Shown here piece by piece: positions 47,794-56,988 of a DNA stretch of 64,000 nt. Source of the stretch: JBDTSW01 sp051004675 (GTDB taxonomy: Bacteria > Actinomycetota > Thermoleophilia > Solirubrobacterales > 70-9); assembly GCA_051004675.1 (NCBI GenBank), contig JBPCKC010000107.1, forward strand, positions 12,108-76,107, in the 5' to 3' direction. The notes below the pieces were generated by a model, which worked only from the letters and a program-made list of their open reading frames with translations, was not told the origin of the DNA and did no database searches. The stretch's first letter is position 1; the number at the start of each line of letters is the position of its first letter. A program made the position numbers and the translations under genes.

Positions 47794-48237
47794 ATGCGCC
47801 CCCATGTCGCAGTTCCCCTCCTGGCCGCAGTTCCCCTCCTGGCCGCACTCGTCCTCGGTTCCTGCGGCGATGACCCCGAGCCTTCTCCCACGTCGCCGCC
47901 CTCCACCACCGGGCGAGAGCACCAGTCAGGGCGACCCGAGCCGCGGCCGCTTGAGCCGCCGCCCTGCCCAGCTGGCCTCACGAACTGCCGGCGCGCCTCG
48001 GGCAGGGTGCTCTACGTCGAGCGCGTCGATCCCGACGGCGACGGCGACGCGCATTTCGTGCTGCTGAGCGACGAGAGCGTCACCGCACCCGGGCTCACCA
48101 TCCTCGACGTGCGCAGCGACCTGCGCCCGGACCCGCTGCCGGGACCGGGCGACGAGATCGCGGGCGCGGGCCCCGTCTACCCGGGCTCGCGCGGGCAGCT
48201 TCAGATCGAGGCCGTCGCGGTCAGGACCGAGCCGTGA
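47794..48237 (+). CDS. Small lipoprotein
   Basis: A 147-residue protein. A signal peptide with lipobox LVLGSC gives a lipidated Cys at about residue 24, followed by a Pro/Ser-rich linker. The mature domain (RVLYVERVDPDGDGDAHFVL, then GLTILDVRSDLR and GPGDEIAGAGPVYPG) looks like a small OB-type beta-barrel. No known family. Divergent from the S15 gene, 22 bp apart. Confidence 0.65.
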   Translation: MRPHVAVPLLAAVPLLAALVLGSCGDDPEPSPTSPPSTTGREHQSGRPEPRPLEPPPCPAGLTNCRRASGRVLYVERVDPDGDGDAHFVLLSDESVTAPGLTILDVRSDLRPDPLPGPGDEIAGAGPVYPGSRGQLQIEAVAVRTEP

Positions 48238-48244
48238 ACGGGCC

Positions 48245-49000
48245 TCAGTCGATCCGGAGGGTCTCGCCGGGCGCAAGCACCCTGACGTCCACGCCCGGAG
48301 CCAGCCTCGAGGTGTCCGCCAGGAGCGTTCGGGGCTGCTCGGCGACCAGGTCGGGGCGACGTCCGACGAGGTCGAAGCGAAGGTATGTACCCCAGTGGAT
48401 CGGCACCACGCAGCGGGGCTGGATGCGCGCGGCGGCCTCGGCGGCGCTGTGGCCGTCCAGGTGCCCCTCCCCCACCCGTGGCCCCCACCCGCCGATCGGC
48501 AGCAACGCCAGGTCCACGCGGCCGGCGAGCTCACTCATCCCCTCGTAGAGGTCCGTGTCGCCGGCGAAATAGACGCTCGCGGTTGAGCTGCGGAGCAGGT
48601 ATCCAAGCGCCTCGACCGCGAGGCCGACGGGCCAGCGCCGGCCGTCGTGGCGGGCGTCCGTGGCCTCGAGCCCGACCGGGCCGAGGCTGAGCTTCTCCCC
48701 CGGATCGACCTCGGTCACGTCGCGGAACCCGCGCCGGCGCAGCACCCGCCCCCCGCCCTTCGTGACCACGAACGGGACCCGGCGGTCGAGCCCTCGGATC
48801 GAGGGGAAGTCGAGATGGTCCATGTGGAGGTGAGAGACGAGGACGACGTCGACCTCGTCGAGGAGCCCCTCGGCCGGCGGGGGCGCAATGCGGCGCGCGT
48901 GCAGGAAGCGCCCGCGCAACAGCGGGTCGGTGAGGATCCGCATGCCCCCCAGCTCGATCAGGACGGTCGAGTGACCCACGAAGGTGACGGCGTCGGGCAC
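48245..49000 (-). CDS. MBL-fold metal-dependent hydrolase (UlaG-like)
   Basis: A 251-residue protein with the beta-lactamase-fold signature SHLHMDHLD (HxHxDH) near residue 56, a His in ARHDGRRW, Asp in YFAGDTDLY and His in PIHWGTY, all expected metal ligands. The N-terminus VTFVGHSTVLIELGGMRILT is typical of the UlaG/NAPE-PLD-like group, which hydrolyses lactones or phosphodiesters. The exact substrate cannot be told. Confidence 0.88.
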   Translation of the reverse strand: MPDAVTFVGHSTVLIELGGMRILTDPLLRGRFLHARRIAPPPAEGLLDEVDVVLVSHLHMDHLDFPSIRGLDRRVPFVVTKGGGRVLRRRGFRDVTEVDPGEKLSLGPVGLEATDARHDGRRWPVGLAVEALGYLLRSSTASVYFAGDTDLYEGMSELAGRVDLALLPIGGWGPRVGEGHLDGHSAAEAAARIQPRCVVPIHWGTYLRFDLVGRRPDLVAEQPRTLLADTSRLAPGVDVRVLAPGETLRID

Positions 49001-49099
49001 CTGCGCCTCTCAGCCGCGCGCCATCGGTAGGAGAGTTGTGAAGCTCACGTGCGGACCAGGCTATTCTCGCGGCCCGATCGAGCGGCGAGAGGAAGCAGC

Positions 49100-49189
49100 A
49101 TGGACGAGCGAAAGGGCGGCGCCCACGAGTCCGAGCGCCGCCGGGGCCAACACGGGCGTCGGCCGCTGAGCTTCGCAGCCCATGGGTGA
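49100..49189 (+). CDS. Possible 29-aa leader peptide before the ZIP transporter
   Basis: ATG 49100, behind GAGAGGAAG, opens a 29-codon frame (MDERKGGAHESERRRGQHGR, then RPLSFAAHG) whose TGA ends 8 bases inside the ZIP gene, in another frame. It is rich in Arg and has three His. It could couple translation to the transporter or act as a leader; it may also be chance. The rest of 49001-49181 holds no other gene. Confidence 0.3.
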   Translation: MDERKGGAHESERRRGQHGRRPLSFAAHG

Positions 49190-49877
49190 GGCGTTGCTGT
49201 GGGGTGCAGTCGCCGGATCCTCGCTGGTGATCGGGGCGCTGGCCGCGTATGTCCTCGAGCTGTCAGACCGCGCGATCGGACTCCTGCTGGCCTTCGGAGC
49301 CGGCACCCTGATCAGCGCGGTCTCGTTCGAGCTGGTCTCGGACGCCTTCGACCTCGCAGGCGGACAGGAGGTATGGCTGGGGCTGGCCGCCGGCGCTCTC
49401 GCGTTCTACCTCGGCAAGCGCGCGCTGGGCCCTTCGAGCGAGGGCGCCGGCCAGTCCAAGGCGATCGTGCTGGGCACGGTCCTGGACGGGATTCCGGAGG
49501 GAATCGTGCTCGGGATGAGCCTGATCGGCGGCGGCGGCGGAAGCGCCGCGGTCATCGGGGCCGTGTTCATGTCCAACATCCCGGAGGCGACCTCGTCCAC
49601 GAACGAGCTCAAGGCGAGCTTTACCAAGGGCCGGATGTTCGTGATGTGGGGCGGGATCGCCCTGGCCACCACGCTCTCCGCGATGCTGGGCTACGCCGCC
49701 TTCGACACGGCGTCGAACGGGGTGGTGGCGTTCACGCAGGCTTTCGCCGGCGGGGCGCTGCTGGCGATGCTGTCCTCGACGATGATCCCGGACGCGCACG
49801 AGAAGGGCAACGACGCGGTCGGGCTGGTGACCGTGCTGGGCTTTGCGGTCGCCTTCGCCCTCGCCGAGCTGGCGTAG
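49182..49877 (+). CDS. ZIP-family divalent-metal transporter
   Basis: A 231-residue protein with about eight membrane helices and the ZIP core motifs in helices 4 and 5: VLDGIPEGIVLGMSL (the usual HNxPEG has D-G here) and FMSNIPEATSSTNELK. It moves Zn2+ or related metals into the cytoplasm. The central loop is short (LGPSSEGAGQSK) with no His cluster. Replacement of the His-Asn pair suggests altered metal preference, which is common in this bacterial subgroup. Confidence 0.85.
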   Translation: MGEALLWGAVAGSSLVIGALAAYVLELSDRAIGLLLAFGAGTLISAVSFELVSDAFDLAGGQEVWLGLAAGALAFYLGKRALGPSSEGAGQSKAIVLGTVLDGIPEGIVLGMSLIGGGGGSAAVIGAVFMSNIPEATSSTNELKASFTKGRMFVMWGGIALATTLSAMLGYAAFDTASNGVVAFTQAFAGGALLAMLSSTMIPDAHEKGNDAVGLVTVLGFAVAFALAELA

Positions 49878-50027
49878 GCGGCCCACTTCAGCGGATAGCG
49901 TTCGGGCATCTCCCCCTCGCTCCCGCGCCTGCCCTTCGTCCCCGATCCGCTGCGGCGGATCCGGATCCCTCACGACCTCGAAGCGGTCACCACCGTTGGG
50001 GACGAGGCCGACCCGGCCGATGCCGGC

Positions 50028-51203
50028 ATGGGCGCCGACGCCGTCGAGCGGATCTGGCGCGACGCGGTCTCCTGGTACCGCAGTGGGGTCCACCCTGCAA
50101 TGCAGGTGTGCGTGCGCAGGGAGGGCAAGGTGGTCCTCGACCGGGCGATCGGGCACGCGCGCGGCAACGGTCCCAAGGATCCCGAGGACTCCGAGAAGGA
50201 GCTTGCCACCCCGGCGACGCCGTTCACGATCTACTCCAGCGCCAAGGGGATCACCGCCTTTCTCACGCACCTCTGCCACGAGCGGGGCTTTCTCGACATC
50301 GAGCTCCCCGTCGCCGAGTACATCCCCGGCTACGAGCGCCACGGCAAAGGCGAGATCACCGTGGCGCACGTGCTCGCACACCGCGCGGGCGTGCCGAACC
50401 TCCCGCGGGAGGCCTTCGACATCGCCCGCGCTCACGACAGCGAGTACCTCGTGGAACTGCTGTGCGACGCGAAGCCCAATGCGACCCCGGGTGCGAAGCT
50501 CGCCTACCACGCGGTCTCGGGCGGCTACATCCTCGGAGAGGTCATCTATCGGGCGACGGGCAAGAACATCCGCCAGGTGCTCGCCGAGGAGATCCTCGAC
50601 CCGCTCGGCTTCCGCTGGACCAACTATGGGGTGGCGCCCGAGGACACCGGCAAGGTCGCGCTGAACTACATCACCGGGCCGCCGACCCTGCCGCCCCTAT
50701 CGACGTTCCTCACTCGAGCGCTCGGCCTGCCGCTCGACGACCTGGTCGCCGCCACGAACGACGACCGGTTCGTGACGGCGATCGTCCCCGCCGCGAACGT
50801 GGTCACGACGGCCAACGAACTCTCGCGCTTCTACGAGGTGTTTCGCCGCGGCGGCGAGCTCGATGGGGTCCGGGTGATGAAGCCCGAGACGATTCGCCAC
50901 GCGCTCACCGAGCAATCGCACCTGGAGTTCGACAACTCGCTGGGCTTCCCGACGCGCTTCTCCTACGGGCTGATGCTGGGCGCCACGCGCATCAGCCTCT
51001 ACGGCGCGGGCACCCAGCACGCGTTCGGGCACTTGGGCTTCACGAACATGCTGTCGTGGGCCGACCCCCAGCGAGGGCTGTCCGCGGCCGTCCTCAACAA
51101 CGGAAAGCCGATCATCTACCCCGAGGTGTACCGCTTTCTGGGCCTCATGCAGCGCATCACGAACGAGACCCCCAAGGTCGACGCCTCGACCTTCGCGTTC
51201 TGA
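50028..51203 (+). CDS. Serine beta-lactamase-like hydrolase
   Basis: A 391-residue protein of the class C beta-lactamase/esterase EstB group: SxxK motif in IYSSAKGITAFL, YxS-type motif in LAYHAVSGGYILGE, and HxG near HAFGHLGFTN. There is no signal peptide, so it is a cytoplasmic esterase or lactonase rather than a resistance enzyme. Upstream of ATG 50028 the frame stays open to a TAG at about 49899 and encodes protein-like sequence (RLPFVPDPLRRIRIPHDLEA) but has no ATG, GTG or TTG, so the true start may be a rare codon. Confidence 0.85.
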   Translation: MGADAVERIWRDAVSWYRSGVHPAMQVCVRREGKVVLDRAIGHARGNGPKDPEDSEKELATPATPFTIYSSAKGITAFLTHLCHERGFLDIELPVAEYIPGYERHGKGEITVAHVLAHRAGVPNLPREAFDIARAHDSEYLVELLCDAKPNATPGAKLAYHAVSGGYILGEVIYRATGKNIRQVLAEEILDPLGFRWTNYGVAPEDTGKVALNYITGPPTLPPLSTFLTRALGLPLDDLVAATNDDRFVTAIVPAANVVTTANELSRFYEVFRRGGELDGVRVMKPETIRHALTEQSHLEFDNSLGFPTRFSYGLMLGATRISLYGAGTQHAFGHLGFTNMLSWADPQRGLSAAVLNNGKPIIYPEVYRFLGLMQRITNETPKVDASTFAF

Positions 51204-51270
51204 TGGCGAGCTGATCCTGGCATTCCTCGACCGGCCGGCTTGAGCGGCCGTGGCGCAATAGCCTGCCCCC

Positions 51271-52365
51271 ATGGCGACGATGCTCCTCACCGGGTTCCCG
51301 GGCTTCATCGGCAGGCGGCTCGCGGCGAAGCTCCTCGAGACCGACTCGAAAGCGAGCCTCGTAGCGTTGGTGGAGCCGCGAATGGCGGATGCCGCCGCGA
51401 GCGCCGCCGCCGAGCTCGACTCCGAGCGGATCGAGGTCCTGCCCGGCGACATCGGCGAGGGCCGCCTGGGCCTCTCCGACGCCGATTACGACCGGCTGGC
51501 GGCCGAGGTGACCAAGGTCTTCCACCTCGCGGCGATCTACGACCTGGCGGTGCCGCTCGAAATCGCCCAGCGGGTGAACGTGGACGGCACCGGCAACGTG
51601 CTCGACTTCTGCGCCACCGCGAAGTCGCTGGAACGCCTCCTCTACGTCAGCACCGCCTACGTCGCCGGGACCAGGACAGGGGTCGTCTACGAGCACGAGC
51701 TGGTGATGGGCCAGGACTTCAAGAACCACTACGAGTCGACCAAGTTCCAGGCGGAGGTCTGGGTGCGCGAGGCCATGGCGCGCGTGCCCACCACGATCCT
51801 GCGCCCGGCCATCGTCGTCGGCGACTCGCGCACCGGCGAGACCCAGAAGTTCGACGGTCCCTACTTCATCCTGCGCACGATCGCGGAGGCGGAGCGGGCG
51901 GGGCGCGCGGTCGTCCAGTTCGGCCAGGCCGGGGCGCCGTTCAACGCCGTGCCTGTCGACTTCGTCGTGGACTCGATCGCTGCAGCCGCGGGCTCGCCCG
52001 AGGCGGAGGGGCAGACGCTCCACCTCGTCGACCCGGAGCCGCTGAGCGCGAAGGAGCTGACCGAGACCCTCTCGATGGAGTACGCGGGACGACCACCCAA
52101 GGGCCGGATTCCGCCCGGCCTCGCCGCCGCCTCGCTCCGCGTCCCGGCCATCCGCAACCGCCTCGGGGGGACGCCGCCCGAGTCGCTCATGTACCTGAAC
52201 CATCCCGTCCGCTTCGATACGCGCCGGACGGTCGAGCTGCTCGAGCCCCTGGGCGTGCGGCCTCCGAACTTCCGCGAGTACGCCGGCGCCATGGTCAGGT
52301 TCTTCCAGGAGCACCAGGACGACCCGGCGTTCGTCCCCGGCTACAAGCCGCCGGCCGGCGGGTAG
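51271..52365 (+). CDS. SDR/male-sterility-type NAD(P)-binding reductase
   Basis: A 364-residue protein. Rossmann motif LLTGFPGFIGRRLAAKLL at the start, DIGEGRLGLS, VFHLAAIYDL, catalytic YVSTAYVAGT and YESTKFQAE (Tyr-x-x-x-Lys). The layout matches the NAD-binding domain of fatty-acyl-CoA reductases and thioester reductases. It may reduce an acyl thioester or modify a sugar/lipid. A second SDR-like gene follows 27 bp downstream, forming an operon. Confidence 0.82.
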   Translation: MATMLLTGFPGFIGRRLAAKLLETDSKASLVALVEPRMADAAASAAAELDSERIEVLPGDIGEGRLGLSDADYDRLAAEVTKVFHLAAIYDLAVPLEIAQRVNVDGTGNVLDFCATAKSLERLLYVSTAYVAGTRTGVVYEHELVMGQDFKNHYESTKFQAEVWVREAMARVPTTILRPAIVVGDSRTGETQKFDGPYFILRTIAEAERAGRAVVQFGQAGAPFNAVPVDFVVDSIAAAAGSPEAEGQTLHLVDPEPLSAKELTETLSMEYAGRPPKGRIPPGLAAASLRVPAIRNRLGGTPPESLMYLNHPVRFDTRRTVELLEPLGVRPPNFREYAGAMVRFFQEHQDDPAFVPGYKPPAGG

Positions 52366-52392
52366 GCGTCACCGCTGACCAGCCTGCCGCCG

Positions 52393-53412
52393 ATGCCCCC
52401 TCCGAAGAAGCTGAGCGTCGCGGTCACGGGGCCCACCGGCGAGATCGGCCGCGCCTTCATCCGGGCGCTCGAGCGCTCGCGCGAGATCGGCGAGATCCGC
52501 GGGATGGCGCGCAGCCCGTTCGACCCCGAGGCGTACGGTTGGCGCAAGACCGACTACGTGCGCGGCGACATCCTCGACCCGCGGGCGGTCCAGAGCTTCA
52601 TCGCGGGCGCCGACGTCGCCGTCCACCTCGCGTTCATCATCTTCGGCGACCGCAGCGAGACCCGCTCGATCAACCTCGAGGGCTCGCGCAACGTCTTCGA
52701 GGCCACCGTCGCATCCGGCTGCGAGCGTTTCGTCTACACCTCGTCCGTCTCCGCCTACGGGTTCCACGCCGACAACCCGCAGCCGCTTACCGAGGAGGTC
52801 GAGCCGCGCGGCACCGAGGGCTTTTACTACTCGGCGCAGAAGGCCGAGCTCGAGCGCACGCTGGACGAGGTGCTGGAAGGAAGCGACACCAAGGCCTGGG
52901 TGTTCCGCCCCTCGATCGTCGGCGGGCCCGACTCGCCGGCGCTGGTGAACAACATGCCCTACCTCCAGGCGGCCGAGGCGCTCCCCGGACCGCTGCGGCG
53001 CGCGCTCGACGCACTCCCCACGCCAACGCCGGTGCTACCCGACTTCGGGACTCCGCTGCAACTGGTCCACGCCGACGACGTGGCGACAGCCCTGCGCTCG
53101 GCGGTACTCGGACGCGGGAAGCCGGGCGTCTACAACCTGGCGGCGAAGGGCGAGGTCCAGATCGCCGACGTCGCGTCCGCGCTCGGCTGGCGCAGCGTCA
53201 AGGTGCCCAAGGCGGCGATCGCCGCAACGGCCCAGCTCCTCGATCGCATGCCGCTCGCGCCGGCACGGGCCGAGTGGCTCCACGCGCTGCGCATCCCCGT
53301 GATCATGGACACGGCCAAGGCGCGCCGCGAGCTGCGCTGGCGGCCGAAGTTCGACGTGGCCGAGACGCTCGCCGAAACCGTGGCCGGCGCGCGCGAGGAG
53401 ACGGCCGGCTAG
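52393..53412 (+). CDS. NAD-dependent epimerase/dehydratase (extended SDR)
   Basis: A 339-residue protein with the N-terminal motif VAVTGPTGEIGRAFIRAL, DILDPRAVQSFIAGADVAVH, catalytic YTSSVSAYG and YSAQKAELE (YxxxK as Y-S-A-Q-K), and RPSIVGG. It belongs to the extended SDR family that acts on nucleotide sugars or lipids. It follows the reductase at 51271 closely, so the two probably serve one pathway. Substrate unknown. Confidence 0.83.
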   Translation: MPPPKKLSVAVTGPTGEIGRAFIRALERSREIGEIRGMARSPFDPEAYGWRKTDYVRGDILDPRAVQSFIAGADVAVHLAFIIFGDRSETRSINLEGSRNVFEATVASGCERFVYTSSVSAYGFHADNPQPLTEEVEPRGTEGFYYSAQKAELERTLDEVLEGSDTKAWVFRPSIVGGPDSPALVNNMPYLQAAEALPGPLRRALDALPTPTPVLPDFGTPLQLVHADDVATALRSAVLGRGKPGVYNLAAKGEVQIADVASALGWRSVKVPKAAIAATAQLLDRMPLAPARAEWLHALRIPVIMDTAKARRELRWRPKFDVAETLAETVAGAREETAG

Positions 53413-53458
53413 GAGCCTGGGCGTTTCGCGCCTGGCCCGCAGCTACGCTGGCTCGCGT

Positions 53459-53971
53459 ATGGATGCACAAGGCGCGGGAAGCCAGGAAGGGTCGAGCAAC
53501 CCTCGCGAGAGCGAGAAGGAGCGCGTCGATCGCAACATGCAGGAGCTCCTCGAGGGCGTGCGGGTGGCCCTCCCGGGAGTTCAGGCGTTCTTCGCCTTCC
53601 TCCTCATCCTGCCGTTTCAGCAGGCGTTCGCCACGGTGACCACCTTCCAGCGCGACGTCTACTTCATCACCCTGCTGGCCACGACGCTCGCGTCGATCTT
53701 CCTGATCGGGCCATCCGCCCGCCACCGAGCACGGTTCCGCGAGGGCGACAAGAAGTGGGTCGTGATCACGGGGAACCGGCTGGCGGAGACCGGGATCGTG
53801 TTCCTTGGCCTGGCGATCTCCGGGGCCATCCTCCTGATCACGGACGTGCTGTTCAGCCTCCAGGCGGCGATCGCCACGAGCGCCGGGATCGGACTCACGC
53901 TCGGCTGGATCTGGTTCGCCGCGCCCGGGCTTCGGGAGCTTCGCGACAGAGGCGACGAAGAACGGGCCTAG
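53459..53971 (+). CDS. DUF6328-like membrane protein
   Basis: A 170-residue protein: charged N-terminus (ESEKERVDRNMQELLEGVRV), then four membrane helices (VQAFFAFLLILPFQQAF, YFITLLATTLASIFLI, ETGIVFLGLAISGAILLI, SAGIGLTLGWIWFA). The motif LLEGVRVALPGVQ followed by FLLILPFQ matches the DUF6328 family of actinobacterial membrane proteins of unknown function. Confidence 0.78.
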   Translation: MDAQGAGSQEGSSNPRESEKERVDRNMQELLEGVRVALPGVQAFFAFLLILPFQQAFATVTTFQRDVYFITLLATTLASIFLIGPSARHRARFREGDKKWVVITGNRLAETGIVFLGLAISGAILLITDVLFSLQAAIATSAGIGLTLGWIWFAAPGLRELRDRGDEERA

Positions 53972-53980
53972 CGGCCGGCT

Positions 53981-54292
53981 TCAGTCGTCCGGCTGGGCGT
54001 CGTCGGCCTCGCCGTACTCGCCGACCGGCCCGGTGCCCTCCTCGGGCTCACCCGCCATGTGGGTGGGATCGGGGCCGTCGTCGCCGTGGCTCGCGTGCTC
54101 CACGAGATCCTCCTCGGCGATCTCGAAGCCCTCCGCCTCTCCCTGGCCCGCCTCGCGCAGGGGACGCTCGGCCTCGGGGATGTCCTCGTCGCGAGCCCGG
54201 CCGCCGATCGCGGCCGCCTCGCGCCCCGCGGCTTCGGCCTCCTCATCAACGCGGGGGTCGTCGCTGGGCGCTTCGTCGGGTCGCTCGGTCAC
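53981..54292 (-). CDS. Small acidic disordered protein
   Basis: A 103-residue, strongly acidic protein with few hydrophobic residues (EADDAQPDD end; EGFEIAEEDLVEHASHGDDG; DPTHMAGEPEEG). It is probably intrinsically disordered. Similar small acidic proteins with an EHASHGDDGPDPTH core occur widely in this lineage (from memory, not checked). It is divergent from greA, sharing its upstream region. Confidence 0.6.
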   Translation of the reverse strand: MTERPDEAPSDDPRVDEEAEAAGREAAAIGGRARDEDIPEAERPLREAGQGEAEGFEIAEEDLVEHASHGDDGPDPTHMAGEPEEGTGPVGEYGEADDAQPDD

Positions 54293-54358
54293 GACGGCTC
54301 CTTACCCCGGGGGCCGAGCGCGAAACGACGAGGAACGCCGTGTGCAATCGTGGGGCCG

Positions 54359-54841
54359 ATGGGCGCGGGCGACCAGGGACGCGAAGCGATCACCCCGGAG
54401 GGCATCGAGGCTCTCCGCGAGGAGGTCAGTGAGCTCGAGGGACCGGGACGGATCGAGATGGCGGCGCGGATCAAGGCCGCGCGCGAGCTGGGCGACCTCT
54501 CCGAGAACGCCGACTACCACATCGCCAAGGAGGATCAGGCGCACCTCGAGACCAAGATCAAGCGGCTGCGCGCCCGGCTCGCGAACGCCGAGGTCGTCGA
54601 GGCTGAGGACGCCGGCGACGCCTTCGCGTTCGGGCTCACCGCCGAGGTCGTCGAAGGCAAGGGCAACAAGACGCACATCTGGACGCTCGTAGGCTCGACG
54701 GAGGCCAACCTGGCCGAGGGGCGGCTGTCGGCCGAATCACCGGTCGGCCAGGCCCTGCGCGACACGCCCGTCGGCGAGTCGGTGACGATCACGACGCCGG
54801 GCGGCAAGAAGACCTTCACGGTAAAGGCCCTCGTCGGCTGA
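54359..54841 (+). CDS. greA: Transcription elongation factor GreA
   Basis: A protein of 160 residues starting at ATG 54359. N-terminal coiled-coil: ITPEGIEALREEVSELEGPG and ARELGDLSENADYHIAKEDQ, with the acidic tip D-L-S-E-N that supports transcript cleavage in RNA polymerase; the C-terminal FKBP-like domain has SPVGQALRDTPVGESVTITT and GKKTFTVKAL. It rescues backtracked RNA polymerase. The start is placed where similarity begins; upstream in-frame codons overlap the divergent gene. Confidence 0.94.
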   Translation: MGAGDQGREAITPEGIEALREEVSELEGPGRIEMAARIKAARELGDLSENADYHIAKEDQAHLETKIKRLRARLANAEVVEAEDAGDAFAFGLTAEVVEGKGNKTHIWTLVGSTEANLAEGRLSAESPVGQALRDTPVGESVTITTPGGKKTFTVKALVG

Positions 54842-54942
54842 GACCGCGCTCCTACCCGGCGGTAAGTCTTGCGGCCGAACGAGAGGCGCCAGGGGTTGCT
54901 CGACGGCGCCCACCGGCTCCGGTGCGTGCGGTAGGCCTCGGG

Positions 54943-55380
54943 CTACCCGGCCAGGCCGGCTCGGGCGGCCGCTTTGGAGGCGCGTGCCGCGAGCACGAGC
55001 CCCAGCGTGGCAGCCGCCGCGAGCACGACGTGCAAAATCGCATCGCCGCTCGTCGGCAAGTAGAGAACCCCAAGGGGACGATCGTCAAGCGCCGCCCAGA
55101 GCCCGACGGCCGCATCCGTGACCGCGCGATAGGCGAGATACGGAATCGCCAGCGAGGGAACCCAGGCGATCGCGAGTCCCGGCACGCCCACGAGGAGGGC
55201 CGCGACCGCGTGCCAGCCGTTCCAGTCGACGATGAACGACTCCGCGGTGGCGTCGCTTCCCACCGCGAAGTCCGGGTTGATGGCCAGGCCGATGAGCCCG
55301 GTGACCGTGGTGAACAGCCCGATCCAGATCGCGAAGTGCTGTGCGACCGTCCAATCGCGCGGGTGCGTCGCGGAGGGCAC
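54943..55380 (-). CDS. DUF4383-like membrane protein
   Basis: A protein of 145 residues starting at GTG 55380 (VPSATHPRDWTVAQHFAIWI). Four hydrophobic segments; the patterns GLFTTVTGLIGLAIN, ESFIVDWNGWHAVAALLVG and GLWAALDDRPLGVLYLPTSG are characteristic of DUF4383 proteins, which are actinobacterial membrane proteins of unknown function. It is divergent from the K+-channel-like gene, 48 bp apart. Confidence 0.78.
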   Translation of the reverse strand: MPSATHPRDWTVAQHFAIWIGLFTTVTGLIGLAINPDFAVGSDATAESFIVDWNGWHAVAALLVGVPGLAIAWVPSLAIPYLAYRAVTDAAVGLWAALDDRPLGVLYLPTSGDAILHVVLAAAATLGLVLAARASKAAARAGLAG

Positions 55381-55428
55381 CGGCCGAGTATCCCGCACGC
55401 GGGCCAGTCCTGCTCTACCTTGCCCGCG

Positions 55429-56751
55429 GTGAGCGAGACGGCGCAGGGAGGCAGCCAACGCATCGTCGTGATCGGCGACGAGGACCTCAGCGACGAGGTC
55501 GCGGCGGCGCTCGAGGCCGGCGAGGCGGAGGTCGAGCGCCTGACCGAGCCGGACGAGGAGGACGTTCGCAAGGCGCTGGAGGATGACTCCGCCGCGTCGG
55601 TCGCCGTAGTCGGGCGCGACGACGCGTTCGTATTTCGCATGGCGCTCCTCATCCGCTCGATCACCGAGGACGTGCCCCTCGTGCTGACCATCTTCGACGA
55701 CACGATGGCCGAGCAGGTCGCTCGCGAGGTGCCGAACACACACGTCACCTCGCTCGCCGAGATCGTCGCTCCCTCGTTGGCCGGGCCGTGCATCGACGAA
55801 CGTGCGGCGGCGGTGGAAGTCGAGGGCGAGCGAGCGGTCCTGCTGATCGATGAGGACGGCGAGCTGTCCGAGGAGCCTGTCCCACAGCTCAAGGCGCACC
55901 GGACCGAGGCCCTCACCCGGGCGCTCTTCACTCCCTACGACAAGAGCGCCGGGTTGCTTCTCTACGGCGCGATCGGCCTGGTCACGATTTTCTTGATCGA
56001 GACGATCACCGCGATGATCGTCCTCGACAACTCGGTTGTCGACGCGATCTACGGGTCGGCGAAGACGCTCGTCACCGTCGATCCCAACCTTGATGTCGAC
56101 GACGGCCCGGGCTGGTACAAGCTCTTTACCTCGGCGACCATGCTGATCGCCCTGGTCTTCGCCGCGGGCTTCACCGCGGGGCTCGTGAACCGGGTCATCG
56201 AAAAGCGCCTTACCGGCCTGGTCGGCAAGAGGGCAGTCCCCCGCCGCGACCACGTGGTGGTCGTGGGCCTCGGCCAGGTCGGGATCCGACTTTGCCTGCT
56301 GCTCCGCGCCTGCGGCGTGCCCCTGGTCGCGGTGGAGCAGGACGAGGACGCTCGGAGCATCGGCCTCGCCCGCGAGCTCGGGCTGCCCGTGGTGATCGGG
56401 CGGGGCTCGGATCGATCGTTGATGGGGCGACTGTCCCTGCACAAGGCCAGAGCCGTCGCGGCGGTCACCGCGGATGATCTGGAGAACATCTCCGTCGCGA
56501 TGACGGCCCGTGGCATCGAGGACGAGATCCGGGTCGTGATGCGGGTGGGTGACGGCGACGTCGCCAACGAGACGCGCTCCCTACTCGCGCTGGGGCTTAT
56601 CCGCGACGTCCACCGGATCGCCGCCGCCCTGATCGCCTCGATGGCCCGCGGCGACGAGGCGGAGACCGTGGTCTGCATCGGCGACGACGCCCACCTCAGG
56701 TTCCCCGACGGACGCCTCCAGCAGGTGGAGCTGCAAACCCTGGCGGAGTGA
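55429..56751 (+). CDS. Potassium-channel-like protein with two RCK (TrkA-N) domains
   Basis: A protein of 440 residues from GTG 55429. Residues 10-135: first Rossmann-like RCK domain (RIVVIGDEDLSDEVAAALEA; ASVAVVGRDDAFVFRMALLI). Residues about 180-265: two membrane helices (AGLLLYGAIGLVTIFLIETI and LFTSATMLIALVFAAGFTAG) around a loop that lacks a recognisable TVGYG filter. Residues 285-420: second TrkA-N domain with GLGQVGIRLCLLLRACGVPL (GxGxxG), GSDRSLMGRLSLHKARAVAA. It is likely to gate or move K+ in response to NAD(H) or nucleotides. The missing filter makes channel function uncertain. Confidence 0.75.
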   Translation: MSETAQGGSQRIVVIGDEDLSDEVAAALEAGEAEVERLTEPDEEDVRKALEDDSAASVAVVGRDDAFVFRMALLIRSITEDVPLVLTIFDDTMAEQVAREVPNTHVTSLAEIVAPSLAGPCIDERAAAVEVEGERAVLLIDEDGELSEEPVPQLKAHRTEALTRALFTPYDKSAGLLLYGAIGLVTIFLIETITAMIVLDNSVVDAIYGSAKTLVTVDPNLDVDDGPGWYKLFTSATMLIALVFAAGFTAGLVNRVIEKRLTGLVGKRAVPRRDHVVVVGLGQVGIRLCLLLRACGVPLVAVEQDEDARSIGLARELGLPVVIGRGSDRSLMGRLSLHKARAVAAVTADDLENISVAMTARGIEDEIRVVMRVGDGDVANETRSLLALGLIRDVHRIAAALIASMARGDEAETVVCIGDDAHLRFPDGRLQQVELQTLAE

Positions 56752-56988
56752 CGCGGGACGGGCCGCGACCGCGGCTTACTCGCGTTCGATCATCGGGAGC
56801 GCCGGCGCGAACAGTCGGGGTAATTGGACGGTATTTGAACCAGACGGCCGTTCGCGTGGTCCGAGACCTTCACGCTTCCATCAGGGGCGGGTAGCGTCGC
56901 CTGGGAGGGCGCCACGGAAAACGTGGCCGGGCTCTGCTGCTCATCGCGCAATGCGACACTCCGGGCAACGGAATTGAGGAGGGGCGCG

